Shown one piece after another: positions 37,743 through 47,432 of a stretch of DNA of 64,000 bases. Below the pieces are notes generated by a model. The model made no database searches and was not told where the DNA came from. It saw only the letters and a program-made list of their open reading frames with translations. The stretch lies in assembly GCA_963666895.2 (NCBI GenBank), contig CAXXNS010000007.1, positions 1 through 64,000 on the forward strand, written 5' to 3'. How positions within the stretch are numbered: position 1 is the first letter of the stretch; the number at the start of each line of letters is the position of its first letter. This DNA is from G963666895 sp963666895. GTDB lineage: Bacteria > Desulfobacterota > Desulfovibrionia > Desulfovibrionales > Desulfovibrionaceae. The position numbers and the translations under genes were made by a program.

Positions 37743-39290
37743 CTATTCCCATTCTATAGTAGATGGCGGCTTGGAGGAGATGTCCAGGACCACCCGGTTC
37801 ACCCCCTTGACCTCGTTGATGATGCGGCCCGAGATGCGGGCCAGAATCTCGCTGGGCAGCCGCGACCAGTCCGCGGTCATGGCGTCCACCGAGTCCACGA
37901 TGCGCAGGGCGATGACGTGCTCGTAGGTGCGGTCGTCGCCCATGACGCCCACGGTCTTGAGCGGCAGGAGCACTGCGAAGCCCTGCCACACCTTGCGGTA
38001 CCAGTCCGAGGCGCGCAGCTCGGCCGTGACGATCTTGTCCGCCTGGCGCAGGATCTCGAGGCGCTCCTCCGTGACCTCGCCGATGACGCGGATGGCCAGG
38101 CCCGGGCCCGGGAAGGGGTGGCGCCAGATGATGTCCTCGCTCATGCCCAGTTCGTAGGCCACCTTGCGAACCTCGTCCTTGAACAGCTCGCGCAGGGGCT
38201 CCACCAGGGCCAGGTCCATCTTCTCGGGCAGGCCGCCCACGTTGTGGTGGCTCTTGATGACCGCGCTGGGGCCCTTGAAAGACACGGACTCGATGACGTC
38301 GGGATAGAGCGTGCCCTGGCCCAGGTAACGTACGCCCTTGATGGACTCGGCCTCGCGCTGAAACACGTCGATGAAGGTGTAGCCGATAATCTTGCGCTTC
38401 TGCTCCGGGTCCTTGACTCCCTTGAGCTTGTCCAGGAACTCGGCCCGGGCGTCCACGCAGGTCACGTTGAGGTCGAAGTGCTCCTCCAGGAAGCCGATGA
38501 CTTCCTGGCGCTCGTTCATCCGCAGCAGGCCGTTGTCCACGAAGATGCAGTACAGGTTCTTGCCGATGGCGCGGTGCAGGAGCACGGCGGCCACGGTGGA
38601 ATCGATGCCCCCGGACAGGCCCAGGACCACCTTGCCGTCCCCGATCTTGTCCTTGAGATCCTGGATGGTGGACTCCACGAACCCGGCCATGGTCCAGCCC
38701 GGCACCAGCCCGGCCACCTTGAACAGGAAATTCTGCAGGATGATGTTGCCGTCCTCGGTGTGGGCCACCTCGGGGTGGAACTGGAGGGCGTAGATCTTCC
38801 TGTGCGCGTCGCCCATGGCCGCGAAGGGGATGGACTCGGTGCGCCCCATGATCTCGAACCCGTCGGGCAGGGCCTCAACCCGGTCGCCGTGGGACATCCA
38901 CACGGTCAGGGAGCCGACGTCCTCCACGCCCTGGAACAGGAGCGACCCGGCGTCGCCCACCAGCTCGGCCCGGCCGTACTCGCGGTCGGACGAGGCCACC
39001 ACGCGGCCGCCCAGCATATGCGACAGAAGCTGCATGCCGTAGCAGATGCCCAGGATGGGCAGGCCCATCTCCAGGTAGCGGGGGTCCAGGCCCGGGGAAT
39101 CCGGGCCCAGCACGCTGGACGGGCCGCCCGAGAGTACCAGGGCTCCGGGAGCCAGGGCCTCGACCACGGCCGGGTCCGTGTTGCAGGGATGGATCTCGGA
39201 ATAGACACCGGCCTCGCGGATGCGGCGCGCGATGAGCTGGGTATACTGGGACCCGAAGTCCAGGATGACCACGGAGTTCTTGTGTTGCAT
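37743..39290 (-). CDS. guaA: GMP synthase (glutamine-hydrolysing)
   Basis: 515 residues. XMP to GMP. The glutaminase domain has the nucleophile in ILGICYGMQLLSHMLGG and LQFHPEVAHTEDG. The PP-loop is LGLSGGIDSTVAA near residue 225, and the dimerisation domain has HPFPGPGLAIRVIGEVTEERL. The C-terminus SSKPPSTIEWE is canonical. It is 43 bases downstream of guaB, so XMP and GMP steps are co-transcribed. Confidence 0.98.
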   Translation of the reverse strand: MQHKNSVVILDFGSQYTQLIARRIREAGVYSEIHPCNTDPAVVEALAPGALVLSGGPSSVLGPDSPGLDPRYLEMGLPILGICYGMQLLSHMLGGRVVASSDREYGRAELVGDAGSLLFQGVEDVGSLTVWMSHGDRVEALPDGFEIMGRTESIPFAAMGDAHRKIYALQFHPEVAHTEDGNIILQNFLFKVAGLVPGWTMAGFVESTIQDLKDKIGDGKVVLGLSGGIDSTVAAVLLHRAIGKNLYCIFVDNGLLRMNERQEVIGFLEEHFDLNVTCVDARAEFLDKLKGVKDPEQKRKIIGYTFIDVFQREAESIKGVRYLGQGTLYPDVIESVSFKGPSAVIKSHHNVGGLPEKMDLALVEPLRELFKDEVRKVAYELGMSEDIIWRHPFPGPGLAIRVIGEVTEERLEILRQADKIVTAELRASDWYRKVWQGFAVLLPLKTVGVMGDDRTYEHVIALRIVDSVDAMTADWSRLPSEILARISGRIINEVKGVNRVVLDISSKPPSTIEWE

Positions 39291-39333
39291 GGGCTTGTTC
39301 CCTACGCGAAAGCCATCTGCTTGAAAAGGCCGA

Positions 39334-40791
39334 TTATGAGGACTCGACCCTGTAGTTCGGAGCCTCTTTGGTAATTATTACGTCATGCACGTGGGACTCC
39401 TTGAGCCCGGCCGGGGAGATCTGGGTGAAGCGGGCGTTGTTCTGCAACTCCCAGATGTTGGCGCACCCGGTATAGCCCATGCCCGAGCGCAGCCCGCCCA
39501 CCAGTTGGTGGATGGACTCGGACACCGGGCCCCGGTACGGCACGCGGCCGACGATTCCCTCGGGCACCAGCTTCTTGGACTTCTCCTGGAAGTAGCGGTC
39601 CTTGCTGCCGTCCTTCATGGCGTCGATGGAGCCCATGCCCCGGTAGATCTTGTAGGTCCGGCCCTGGTAGAGCACGGTCTCGCCCGGGCTCTCCTCGGTG
39701 CCGGCCAGGAGCGAGCCCATCATGACCGAGTCCGCGCCCGCGGCGATGGCCTTGACGATGTCGCCTGAGAACTTGACCCCGCCGTCGGCGATGAGGTTCT
39801 TGTCCTCCTCGCGGCAGGCCTTGGCGCACTCCATGATGGCCGTGATCTGGGGCACGCCCACCCCGGCCACCACGCGGGTGGTGCAGATGCTCCCGGGGCC
39901 GATGCCCACCTTGACCGTGTCCACCCCGGCCTTGATGAGCGCCTTGGCTCCGGCATAGGTGGCCACGTTGCCGCCGATGATCTGGGCCTTGGGAAAGGCG
40001 GCCCGCAGCTCGGACGTGGCGTTCAGGATGTTCCTGGAGTGCCCGTGGGCCGAGTCCAGGACCAGAAAGTCGCAGCCCGCCCGGAGCAGGGCCTCGGCCC
40101 GCTCGATGCCGGCCTGGCCCACGCCCACGGCCGCGCCCACACGCAGGCGTCCGTAGGGGTCCTTGCAGGCGTTGGGGTACTTCTTGACCTTCTCGATGTC
40201 CTTGATGGTGATCAGGCCCTTGAGCTTGCCCGCCTCGTCCACCACCAGCAGCTTCTCGATGCGGTGCTTGTGGAGCAGGTCCTTGGCGTCCTCGGGCTCG
40301 ATGCCCTCGGGCACCGTGACCAGATCCATGTGGGTCATGACGTCCTTGACCAGGCAGGAGGCGTCCTTGACGAACCGGATGTCGCGGTTGGTGACGATGC
40401 CCACCAGGAGCTCGCCGTCCACCACGGGCAGGCCGGAGATGCGGTAGTCGCTCATGATCCGCATGACCAGCTCCACGGTGTCGTCGGGATGCACGGTCAG
40501 GGGATCGCTGATCATGCCGGACTCGGACTTCTTGACCCGGTCCACCTCCCGAACCTGCTCCTCGATGCCCATGTTCTTGTGGATCACGCCCACGCCGCCG
40601 TGGCGGGCCATGGAGATGGCCATGTGGGCCTCGGTGACGGTGTCCATGGCCGCGGACAACAACGGGATGTTCAGGCGCACCTCGGGGGTCAGCTGGGTGG
40701 AGACGTCCACGGTGTCGGGCAGGACCTCGGAGTACTCGGGAAGCAGCAGTACGTCGTCGAAGGTCAGTGCCTTTTCAATCTTCTTGTCCAT
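39334..40791 (-). CDS. guaB: IMP dehydrogenase
   Basis: 485 residues. IMP to XMP with NAD+. N-terminal ALTFDDVLLLPEYSEVLPDT. Two CBS domains occupy about 90-205 (MISDPLTVHPDDTVELVMRI, DVMTHMDLVTVPEGIEPEDA). The catalytic loop GPGSICTTRVVAGVGVPQ holds the nucleophilic Cys near 300, and the flap carries GMGSIDAMKDGS and GRVPYRGPV. First gene of the guaBA unit. Confidence 0.98.
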   Translation of the reverse strand: MDKKIEKALTFDDVLLLPEYSEVLPDTVDVSTQLTPEVRLNIPLLSAAMDTVTEAHMAISMARHGGVGVIHKNMGIEEQVREVDRVKKSESGMISDPLTVHPDDTVELVMRIMSDYRISGLPVVDGELLVGIVTNRDIRFVKDASCLVKDVMTHMDLVTVPEGIEPEDAKDLLHKHRIEKLLVVDEAGKLKGLITIKDIEKVKKYPNACKDPYGRLRVGAAVGVGQAGIERAEALLRAGCDFLVLDSAHGHSRNILNATSELRAAFPKAQIIGGNVATYAGAKALIKAGVDTVKVGIGPGSICTTRVVAGVGVPQITAIMECAKACREEDKNLIADGGVKFSGDIVKAIAAGADSVMMGSLLAGTEESPGETVLYQGRTYKIYRGMGSIDAMKDGSKDRYFQEKSKKLVPEGIVGRVPYRGPVSESIHQLVGGLRSGMGYTGCANIWELQNNARFTQISPAGLKESHVHDVIITKEAPNYRVESS

Positions 40792-40819
40792 GCCTGTCTC
40801 CTTGATATCCTTTGCGGTC

Positions 40820-41539
40820 CTACAGTCCCAGGTAGGCCCGCTTCACGTTCTCGTCGGCCAGCAGGACGGCCGAATCGTCGGCCATGGTGATGCGTCCGCT
40901 CTCCATGACGTAGCCCCGGTGCGCCACCTTGAGGGCCAGGTTGGCGTTCTGCTCCACCAGGAAGATGGTGGTCCGGCTCTCCTGGTTGATCTGGGCGATG
41001 ATCTCGAAGATCTGCCGGGTCACCAGGGGGGCCAGTCCCATGGACGGCTCGTCCAGCAGGAGCACCTTGGGCCTGGCCATGAGCGCCCGGCCCATGGCCA
41101 GCATCTGCTGCTCGCCGCCGGACAGGGTGCCTCCGGCCTGCTTGCGCCGCTGGGCCAGGATGGGGAAGAGCTCGAACACGTACTCGTTGTCGCGGCGTAT
41201 GCCCTCCTCGTCCCGCCGCAGGAACGCGCCCATGTCCAGGTTCTCCTGCACGGTCAGGCCGGGGAAGATGAGGCGTCCCTCGGGCACCTGGCAAATGCCC
41301 AGGGCCACCACCTCGTCCGGGCTCATGCCCGTGATGTCCGCGCCCTGGAAGAGCACCGCGCCCTGCCGGGGCGACACCACGCCGCAGATGCTCATGAGCG
41401 TGGTGGTCTTGCCCGCGCCGTTGGCCCCGATGAGGGTGATGATCTCGCCCTCGTCCACGGTGATGGACACGCCGCGCAGGGCCTGGATCTGGCCGTAATA
41501 GGCGTCGATGCTCCTGACCTCGAGGATGGGTTCGCTCAT
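40820..41539 (-). CDS. livF: Branched-chain amino acid ABC transporter ATPase LivF
   Basis: 239 residues. Walker A GANGAGKTTTLMSI near 40, signature LSGGEQQMLAMGRALM, Walker B VLLLDEPSMGLAPL. SIDAYYGQIQALRGVSI at the start is typical of LivF. Overlaps livG by 4 bases; last gene of the livKHMGF operon. Confidence 0.95.
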   Translation of the reverse strand: MSEPILEVRSIDAYYGQIQALRGVSITVDEGEIITLIGANGAGKTTTLMSICGVVSPRQGAVLFQGADITGMSPDEVVALGICQVPEGRLIFPGLTVQENLDMGAFLRRDEEGIRRDNEYVFELFPILAQRRKQAGGTLSGGEQQMLAMGRALMARPKVLLLDEPSMGLAPLVTRQIFEIIAQINQESRTTIFLVEQNANLALKVAHRGYVMESGRITMADDSAVLLADENVKRAYLGL

Positions 41540-42330
41540 TCTTCCTCCTCCCCGAGATAGGCCTTGATCACTTCCGGGTCGCGGCTGACCTCGGCCGGGG
41601 TGCCCGCGGCGATGAGGCGGCCGTAGTCCATGACGTGGACCCGGTCGGACAGGCTCATGACCATCTTCATGTCGTGTTCGATCAGGAGAATGGAAACGTC
41701 CAGGTCGGTGGCGATGGCGCGCACCAGCCGCTCCAGCGCCTTGGTCTCCTGGGGGTTCATGCCCGCGGCCGGCTCGTCCAGCAGGAGCAGGAAAGGCTCG
41801 GTGGCCAGGGCCCGGGCGATCTCCAGGCGGCGCTGCGCCCCATAGGGCAAGTTGGCGGCCAGCTCGTTGACGAACCGCTCCAGGCCCACCCGCTTGAGGT
41901 ACTGGTAGCTCTTGTCCACCACCTCGGCTTCCTGGCGGCGGGTGCGCGGGTCGCGCATGACAGCGCCCAGGATGCCGGTGCGGTTGCGGCAGTGCCTCCC
42001 GATCATGACGTTCTCCAGCACGGACATGCTGGGGAACAGGCGGATGTTCTGGAAGGTGCGGGCCAGGCCGATCTCGGTGACGTGGTTGGGCTTCCGGCCG
42101 TTGAGGCGCACCGGCTTGGTGCCGGGCCGCTCGGCCTCCATGGACCCGCCCGTGGGCTCGTAGATGCCGGTGATGCAGTTGAAGAAGGTGGTCTTGCCCG
42201 CGCCGTTGGGCCCGATGAGCGCGGCCACCTCGCCCTTGGCCACGTGCATGTCCACGCTGTCCAGGGCCCGGATGCCGCCGAAGTCCATGGTCAGGCCCTG
42301 GACCCGGAGCACGGAGGAGTGGCTAGTCAT
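41536..42330 (-). CDS. livG: Branched-chain amino acid ABC transporter ATPase LivG
   Basis: 264 residues. Walker A GPNGAGKTTFFNCITGIY, the LivG mark GLARTFQNIRLFPSMSVLENV, a degenerate signature LPYGAQRRLEIARALA, Walker B LLLLDEPAAGMNP. The LPYG form of the signature is usual in LivG. Overlaps livM by 4 bases. Confidence 0.95.
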   Translation of the reverse strand: MTSHSSVLRVQGLTMDFGGIRALDSVDMHVAKGEVAALIGPNGAGKTTFFNCITGIYEPTGGSMEAERPGTKPVRLNGRKPNHVTEIGLARTFQNIRLFPSMSVLENVMIGRHCRNRTGILGAVMRDPRTRRQEAEVVDKSYQYLKRVGLERFVNELAANLPYGAQRRLEIARALATEPFLLLLDEPAAGMNPQETKALERLVRAIATDLDVSILLIEHDMKMVMSLSDRVHVMDYGRLIAAGTPAEVSRDPEVIKAYLGEEEE

Positions 42331-43588
42331 CGACCGTCACCTCCTCCTTGTATTCGTAGCTTCGCCGCTTGGCCGAGATGAGGCCCTGCGGGCGGAAGAC
42401 CATGATCAGGACCAGGAAACCGCCGAAGGCCAGCATGCGGAACTGCTCCAGCCCCCGGAGCCACTCCGGCAGCAGGACCAGCACCAGCGCGCCCAGCATG
42501 ACGCCCGGGATGGAGCCCATGCCGCCCACCACCACGATGGACAGGATGACGATGGATTCCATGAGCGTGAAGCTGCCCGGGTTGATGAAGCCGATGTTGG
42601 CCGCGAAGCACACGCCGCCCATGGCCGCCCAGGTGGCTCCCAGGGCGAAGGCCGTCAGCTTGGTCTTGGCCTTGTCGATGCCCATGGCCTGGCAGGCGAC
42701 CTCGTCTTCCTTGAGCGCCTCCCAGGCCCGGCCTATGCGCGAGTTCTTGAGCCGGTTGACCACGAAGATGGTAAAGATCAGCAGCCCGATCATGATGTAG
42801 TACATGTAGGTGGTGGCCTGCATGGCGCCCATCTCCACCCCGAACAGGGGCGGCCGGGCGATGCCCGAGATGCCGGAGGGCCCCATGGTGAAGGAGCCCC
42901 AGTTCTCGAGCACCAGCCGGATGATCTCCCCGAAGCCCAGGGTGACGATGGCCAGGTAGTCGCCCCGCAGCCTGAGCACCGGGTAGCCCAGCAGGACGCC
43001 GCACAGCGCGCCCAGGAACATGGCCCCGGGCAGAACGGCCCAGAAGCTGATGCCGAAATGGTGGTCCAGCAGGGCGTAGGCGTACGCGCCCACGGCGTAG
43101 AAAGCCACGAACCCCAGGTCCAGCAGCCCGGCCAGGCCGATGACGATGTTCAGGCCCAGGCCGAGCATGATCCAGATCATGAACTTCACCAGGATGGTTG
43201 TCTGGTAGAAGTTCACGAACTGCGGAAGCATCAGGGCCCCGACGCAGACCACCAGGGCCAGGGGCAGGAACACCTTGCGTTCGCCGAACAGGCGGCGGCC
43301 CTTCTCCATGGCCCCGGCCCAGGACGGCGAGATGGTGGCCAGCAGGCTCTTGCCCGTCCCGTACTGCTTGCGGGCCATGGAGAACCGCCAGACGTAGGAC
43401 AGGAAGAAGATGGACACCCCGATGTAGATCAGGTTCTGGAAGCGCCAGGTGATGGTGTCGTTGATGGTGTCGACCTTGATGCACAGGATGGGGAAGGTCA
43501 GGAACATGAACCACAGGCCGGCCAGCAGGGAGCGCTTGAGCTCGGTCAGCCAGCCTTTGGCGTGTGCGTTGCGTTTGCGTTGCGCCAT
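42327..43588 (-). CDS. livM: Branched-chain amino acid ABC transporter permease LivM
   Basis: 421 residues with about ten hydrophobic segments. N-terminal MAQRKRNAHAKGWLTELKRS followed by two extra TMs, so it is longer than minimal LivM. The permease core is GLGLNIVIGLAGLLDLGFVAF and YLAIVTLGFGEIIRLVLENW. The helical loop that contacts the ATPase contains KNSRIGRAWEALKEDEVACQ. Nine bases separate it from livH. Confidence 0.93.
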
Positions 43589-43597
43589 ACCGACCTC

Positions 43598-44500
43598 CTA
43601 GACCTTCTGGGCGGCTTCCTTGCCCAGGATGCCGGAGGGACGGAAGATGAGGATCAGGACCAGGAGCGCGAAGGCGAACACGTCCTCGTAGTCCGAGGAC
43701 ACGTAGCCCGTGGCGAAGGCCTCGGTCCAGCCTAGGATCAGGCCGCCGAGCATGGCCCCGGGGATGGAGCCGATGCCGCCCAGCACCGCGGCCGTGAAGG
43801 CTTTGATGCCGGCGATGAAGCCGATGTAGTAGTTGATCTGCTCCATGTGCGAGGCGATGAGCACCCCGCCCACGGCGGCCAGGGCCGAGCCGATGACGAA
43901 GGTGGCCGAGATGACCTTGTCCACGGAGATGCCCACCAGCTGGGCCATGCGCCGGTTCTGGGCCGTGGCCCGCATGGCCTTGCCCAGCCGGGTGTACTTG
44001 ATGAACAGGGTCAGGCCCAGGCACATGAGGGCCGTGGTGACCACGATGAAGATCTCGCCCGTGGTGATGATGCCCTTGAACCCTTCCAGGAAGGTCAGGT
44101 CGGGGGTGAGCTTGGCAAAGGGCAGGAACTGCTCGGTCTGGGCCAGCATGACGTAGTTCTGCAGAAAGATGGACATGCCGATGGCCGAGATGAGCGGCGA
44201 CAGCCGGGGCGCGCCGCGCAGGGGCTTGTAGGCGATCTTCTCCACGGTGTAGCCGTAGGCCGCGGACCAGACCACGGCGCAGACCATGGCGATGGCCAGG
44301 ATGGCCATGAGCGGCAGGCCCAGCAGCCCGAACACCCCGGCCGCGATGAGGCCGGTGAAGGCGCCGATCATGTAGATCTCGCCGTGGGCGAAGTTGATGA
44401 GCTCGATGATGCCGTAGACCATGGTGTAGCCCAGGGCGATGAGCGCATAGATGGAGCCCCTGGTCAGGCCTCCGAAGAAGAGTTCAAAGAAATAGTCCAT
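43598..44500 (-). CDS. livH: Branched-chain amino acid ABC transporter permease LivH
   Basis: 300 residues, eight TMs. N-terminal FFELFFGGLTRGSIYALIAL, YTMVYGIIELINFAHGEIYM is the family signature, and TRLGKAMRATAQNRRMAQL is the ATPase-contact loop. A stable hairpin lies between it and livK. Confidence 0.95.
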   Translation of the reverse strand: MDYFFELFFGGLTRGSIYALIALGYTMVYGIIELINFAHGEIYMIGAFTGLIAAGVFGLLGLPLMAILAIAMVCAVVWSAAYGYTVEKIAYKPLRGAPRLSPLISAIGMSIFLQNYVMLAQTEQFLPFAKLTPDLTFLEGFKGIITTGEIFIVVTTALMCLGLTLFIKYTRLGKAMRATAQNRRMAQLVGISVDKVISATFVIGSALAAVGGVLIASHMEQINYYIGFIAGIKAFTAAVLGGIGSIPGAMLGGLILGWTEAFATGYVSSDYEDVFAFALLVLILIFRPSGILGKEAAQKV

Positions 44501-44525
44501 GACGGGTCGATTCCCGGAAAGAACG

Positions 44526-44557
44526 CCAGGGAACGGGCTCTAAGACCCGTTCCCTGG
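44526..44557 (-). promoter_or_regulatory. Strong hairpin between livK and livH
   Basis: Perfect 12-bp stem CCAGGGAACGGG (44526-44537) / CCCGTTCCCTGG (44546-44557), 8-base loop. On the minus strand only CGTTCTTT follows, so it is a weak terminator or a 3'-end stabiliser. It would keep binding-protein message above permease message. Confidence 0.7.
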
Positions 44558-44593
44558 GCGGGTTTGTTCAGCGCGAACGCCGGGTTCGCGTCG

Positions 44594-45787
44594 TTACTTG
44601 ATCTCTACGTACTTGCCGTCCTGCACCTGGTACATGGAGAAGCCGACGCCCTCGGCGTCACCCTTGGAGTCGAACTTGATCTTGCCGACCGGGGTCTCCA
44701 CGTAGCTGTTGTGCAGCGCGTCGATGATGGCGTCGTACTCGGTGGAGTCGGCCACGTCGATGGCGTTCAGCAGGGCCAGGGCGGCGGAGTAGGCCTCGGG
44801 GAAGAACGGGCCGGGCTCGGCGCCGTACTTGGCCTGATGGTCGGCCAGGGCCTTCTGGTACAGCGGGTTGTCGGAGAAGTCCTTGGGACCGGAGGCGTAG
44901 ACGCCCTCGGCGTACTCGCCGGCGACCTTGATGAAGGTGTCGTCCTTCACGCCGTCATCGGAGATGAAGGGGATGTCCAGGCCCTTCTTGCGCATCTGGG
45001 AGACGATCTTGGAGGCCTCGGGATGGTAGCCGCCGAAGATGACGCCGTCAGCGCCGGCGTTCTTGATCTTCTGGACCACGGCGGAGTAGTCCACCGCGCC
45101 CGGGGTCACGCCCTCGAACAGGGCCACGTCGATGCCGTCGGTCTCCTCGATGAACTGCTGGGCGAAGGTGGCGAAGCCCTTGCCGTAGTCACCCTTGTCG
45201 TGGATCACGGCGATGTTCTTCAGGCCCAGGGATTGGGCGAAGGACACGCCCAGGGCGGCCTGCGCGTCGTCGGAGGCGATGGTGCGGAAGAAGTTCGGGT
45301 ACTCGCCGGACTGGGTCAGCGGCGGGTTGGTGGCGGACGGGCTCATGACCACGATCTTGGAGTCCAGCCAGATCGGCAGGGCGGCCTTGGTGGCGCCGGA
45401 GCAGATGTGGCCGATGACCACGGTCACGCCCTCGGACAGCAGCTTGGTGGCGGCGCTGGTGGCCACCTCGGGCTTGCACTGGTCGTCCTGGGGAACGACC
45501 TTGACCATCATGCCGTCGATGCCGCCGGCGGCGTTGATGTCCGCGACCACCAGCTCGGCGGCGTTGATGCTGGGCAGGCCGTAGGAGGCCAGGTCGCCGG
45601 AGTGGGCACCGGCAACGCCCAGAACGATCTCGCCCTTGGCTTCCTCGGCCGCGGGAGCCTCGGCAGCGGGAGCGGCTTCTTCAGCAGCCTTTTCCTCGGC
45701 CGCGGGTTTTTCCTCACCACCGCCGCAACCGGCGACCAGGAAAGCGGCCAGGGCCAGCGCCAACAGCAAGACGATCCATTTTCTCAT
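44594..45787 (-). CDS. livK: Branched-chain amino acid ABC transporter substrate-binding lipoprotein
   Basis: 397 residues from ATG 45787 with GAGGAGG upstream. Signal peptide with VAGC (Cys 21), so a membrane-anchored lipoprotein rather than free as in E. coli. An Ala/Glu/Pro-rich linker at about 24-52 is followed by the periplasmic-binding fold (EIVLGVAGAHSGDLASYGLP; INAAELVVADINAAGGIDG; VVIGHICSGATKAALPIW; GGYHPEASKIVSQMRKKGLD). First gene of livKHMGF, behind its own promoter. Confidence 0.95.
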   Translation of the reverse strand: MRKWIVLLLALALAAFLVAGCGGGEEKPAAEEKAAEEAAPAAEAPAAEEAKGEIVLGVAGAHSGDLASYGLPSINAAELVVADINAAGGIDGMMVKVVPQDDQCKPEVATSAATKLLSEGVTVVIGHICSGATKAALPIWLDSKIVVMSPSATNPPLTQSGEYPNFFRTIASDDAQAALGVSFAQSLGLKNIAVIHDKGDYGKGFATFAQQFIEETDGIDVALFEGVTPGAVDYSAVVQKIKNAGADGVIFGGYHPEASKIVSQMRKKGLDIPFISDDGVKDDTFIKVAGEYAEGVYASGPKDFSDNPLYQKALADHQAKYGAEPGPFFPEAYSAALALLNAIDVADSTEYDAIIDALHNSYVETPVGKIKFDSKGDAEGVGFSMYQVQDGKYVEIK

Positions 45788-45912
45788 GACTTCCTCCTCG
45801 AAAACAGTGGAGTTCCAACAAGTAGGCACAGTTGCCAGTATCTCCCCCCGCCGGACGAAACCACCTTCCCAAGAGGCCGCCCGACGTGGCGCATCAATGC
45901 TCAAAGTGGGGT

Positions 45913-45942
45913 ACTTTAGTGAGAAAAGTCCAGCCTTGTCAA
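45913..45942 (-). promoter_or_regulatory. Candidate promoter of livKHMGF
   Basis: Minus strand TTGACA (45937-45942), 18-base spacer, TAAAGT (45913-45918), about 125 bases before livK. The rest of 45788-45976 holds no gene. Confidence 0.5.
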
Positions 45943-45976
45943 CAAACTGGGCGTTGCAGGCCGGTCCTGAAAATCC

Positions 45977-46603
45977 CTAGGGATTCCCGCTTTCTGCCGC
46001 ACCCGGCTCCGTGTTCTCCAACTCCGCGCGCGCCTGTTCCTTGAGATCGTCGAATCCCTCCAGGTCCAGCACCGAGGAAAAGGCCTCGGCCGCTCCCTCG
46101 GCGTCCCCCACGCGGTACTTGAGGAGCACGGCCAGGTTGTAGCGGGCGTAGCCGTCCGCGGGATCGACCTCGATGATCCGGCGCAGCGCCTCGGCCGCGT
46201 CCTCGTTCTTTTCCATCTGGAAATACATGGACGACAGCCTGTGCAGGGCCGGGATGTCCTCTCCGGCCTGCTCCCGGACCTGGGCCAGCCAGCCCAGGGC
46301 CGCTTCCTCGTCCTGGCGCATGAGCTGGATCTCGGCCAACTGGAACAGGGCCTCCAGGTCGGCGGGGTTCTCGCCCACCCGCTCCTGCAGGGCCTCCATC
46401 ATCTGGCGCACCGCGTCCATGTCCATGCCCTGCCCGGCCATGCCCTCCTGGGCGCCGTGGCTGTGGGTCTGGACCTGCTTCTGCATGCCGGGATTCTGGA
46501 GCCGGTAGATCAGGGAGCCCACGAAGATGGCGGCCAGTCCCAGGGCCACCACGACGAGGGCGGCCTTGCGGCCCTTGTTCCCGTTCATGGCGTCAGTGGT
46601 CAT
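45977..46603 (-). CDS. TPR protein of the cytochrome c maturation cluster (CcmI/NrfG-like)
   Basis: 208 residues. A single N-terminal TM (about 13-34, AALVVVALGLAAIFVGSLIY), a His/Gln/Met-rich linker (QTHSHGAQEGMAGQGMDMDA) and four TPR-like pairs (ADLEALFQLAEIQLMRQDEE; YARYNLAVLLKYRVGDAEGA). CcmI/NrfG proteins present apocytochrome c to the haem ligation machinery. Its place as the last gene after ccmD, with an 11-base overlap, supports that role. Confidence 0.8.
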   Translation of the reverse strand: MTTDAMNGNKGRKAALVVVALGLAAIFVGSLIYRLQNPGMQKQVQTHSHGAQEGMAGQGMDMDAVRQMMEALQERVGENPADLEALFQLAEIQLMRQDEEAALGWLAQVREQAGEDIPALHRLSSMYFQMEKNEDAAEALRRIIEVDPADGYARYNLAVLLKYRVGDAEGAAEAFSSVLDLEGFDDLKEQARAELENTEPGAAESGNP

Positions 46604-46727
46604 GGCTCAGGGCCTCCAGTTGCTTGACCCGCTGCGACAGGCGGCGCGAGCGGACGGCCAGGAAGGCGGCATAGCCGACCAGCCCGGCCCAGAAGGCCAC
46701 GTTGGCGGCCACGAGATATCCGTTCAT
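46593..46727 (-). CDS. ccmD: Haem exporter protein CcmD
   Basis: 44 residues (MNGYLVAANVAFWAGLVGYA). One TM followed by a basic segment (RSRRLSQRVKQLEAL), the usual plan of CcmD, which helps release holo-CcmE from CcmABC. It overlaps ccmC by 4 bases. Confidence 0.85.
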   Translation of the reverse strand: MNGYLVAANVAFWAGLVGYAAFLAVRSRRLSQRVKQLEALSHDH

Positions 46728-47428
46728 GACGATGCTCCCTTGCTGTAGTCGTTGGCCCCCGGGGCCTCCATCTGCCTGGCGAACTCGGCCGAAATCAGGG
46801 CCTCGGACCTGCGCTGGCGGGCGCGGATGAGCAAAAAGGTCAGCCAGACCAAGCCCATGGCGGCCAGGCCCACGAACACGGTGTTCCACATCTCCGGGGT
46901 CATGCCCGAGGACTTGCGGGCCGTGTCGGCCGGATGCACCCCGCCCCACAGGGTGGTGGCGAAGAAGACCAGGGGCACGTCCAGGAAGGCCACCACGCCC
47001 ACGGCCGCGCAGACCAGCCCCTTGCGCTCGCGTCCGATGGGAGCGGCCCTGAGCACCAGATACCCGGCGTACACGTACCACATGATGAGCGCGGTGGTCA
47101 GCTTGGGGTCCCACAGCCACCAGTGGCCCCACTCGGCCCGGGCCCAGAGCGAGCCTGTGACCAGGACCATGCCCGCGAAGAGCACGCCCAGCTCGGCCGC
47201 GGCCGCGGCCAAGGCGTCCATGCCCGGGGAGCGCTTGAACAGGTAGGCCAGGCTGGCCACGAAGACCACCAAAAAGCTGACCAGGGCCCACCAGGCCAGG
47301 GGCAGGTGGAGGTAGAATACCTTCTGCACCAGTCCGGACTGGGCCACCGGCGCGTAGAGCCAGATCACGGCCTGCTGTCCGGCCAGTCCGGCCACGGCGG
47401 CCAGGGCCAAGATCGAAGTCTTGTTCAT
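46724..47428 (-). CDS. ccmC: Haem handling protein CcmC
   Basis: 234 residues from ATG 47428 (MNKTSILALAAVAGLAGQQA); GAGAGG precedes it. Six TMs with the tryptophan-rich WWD motif WGHWWLWDPKLTTALIMW near residue 110. Conserved His in FYLHLPLAWW and LWGGVHPAD ligate haem while it is loaded on CcmE. A start at 47455 would overlap ccmB and is rejected. Confidence 0.95.
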   Translation of the reverse strand: MNKTSILALAAVAGLAGQQAVIWLYAPVAQSGLVQKVFYLHLPLAWWALVSFLVVFVASLAYLFKRSPGMDALAAAAAELGVLFAGMVLVTGSLWARAEWGHWWLWDPKLTTALIMWYVYAGYLVLRAAPIGRERKGLVCAAVGVVAFLDVPLVFFATTLWGGVHPADTARKSSGMTPEMWNTVFVGLAAMGLVWLTFLLIRARQRRSEALISAEFARQMEAPGANDYSKGASS

Positions 47429-47432
47429 GAAA

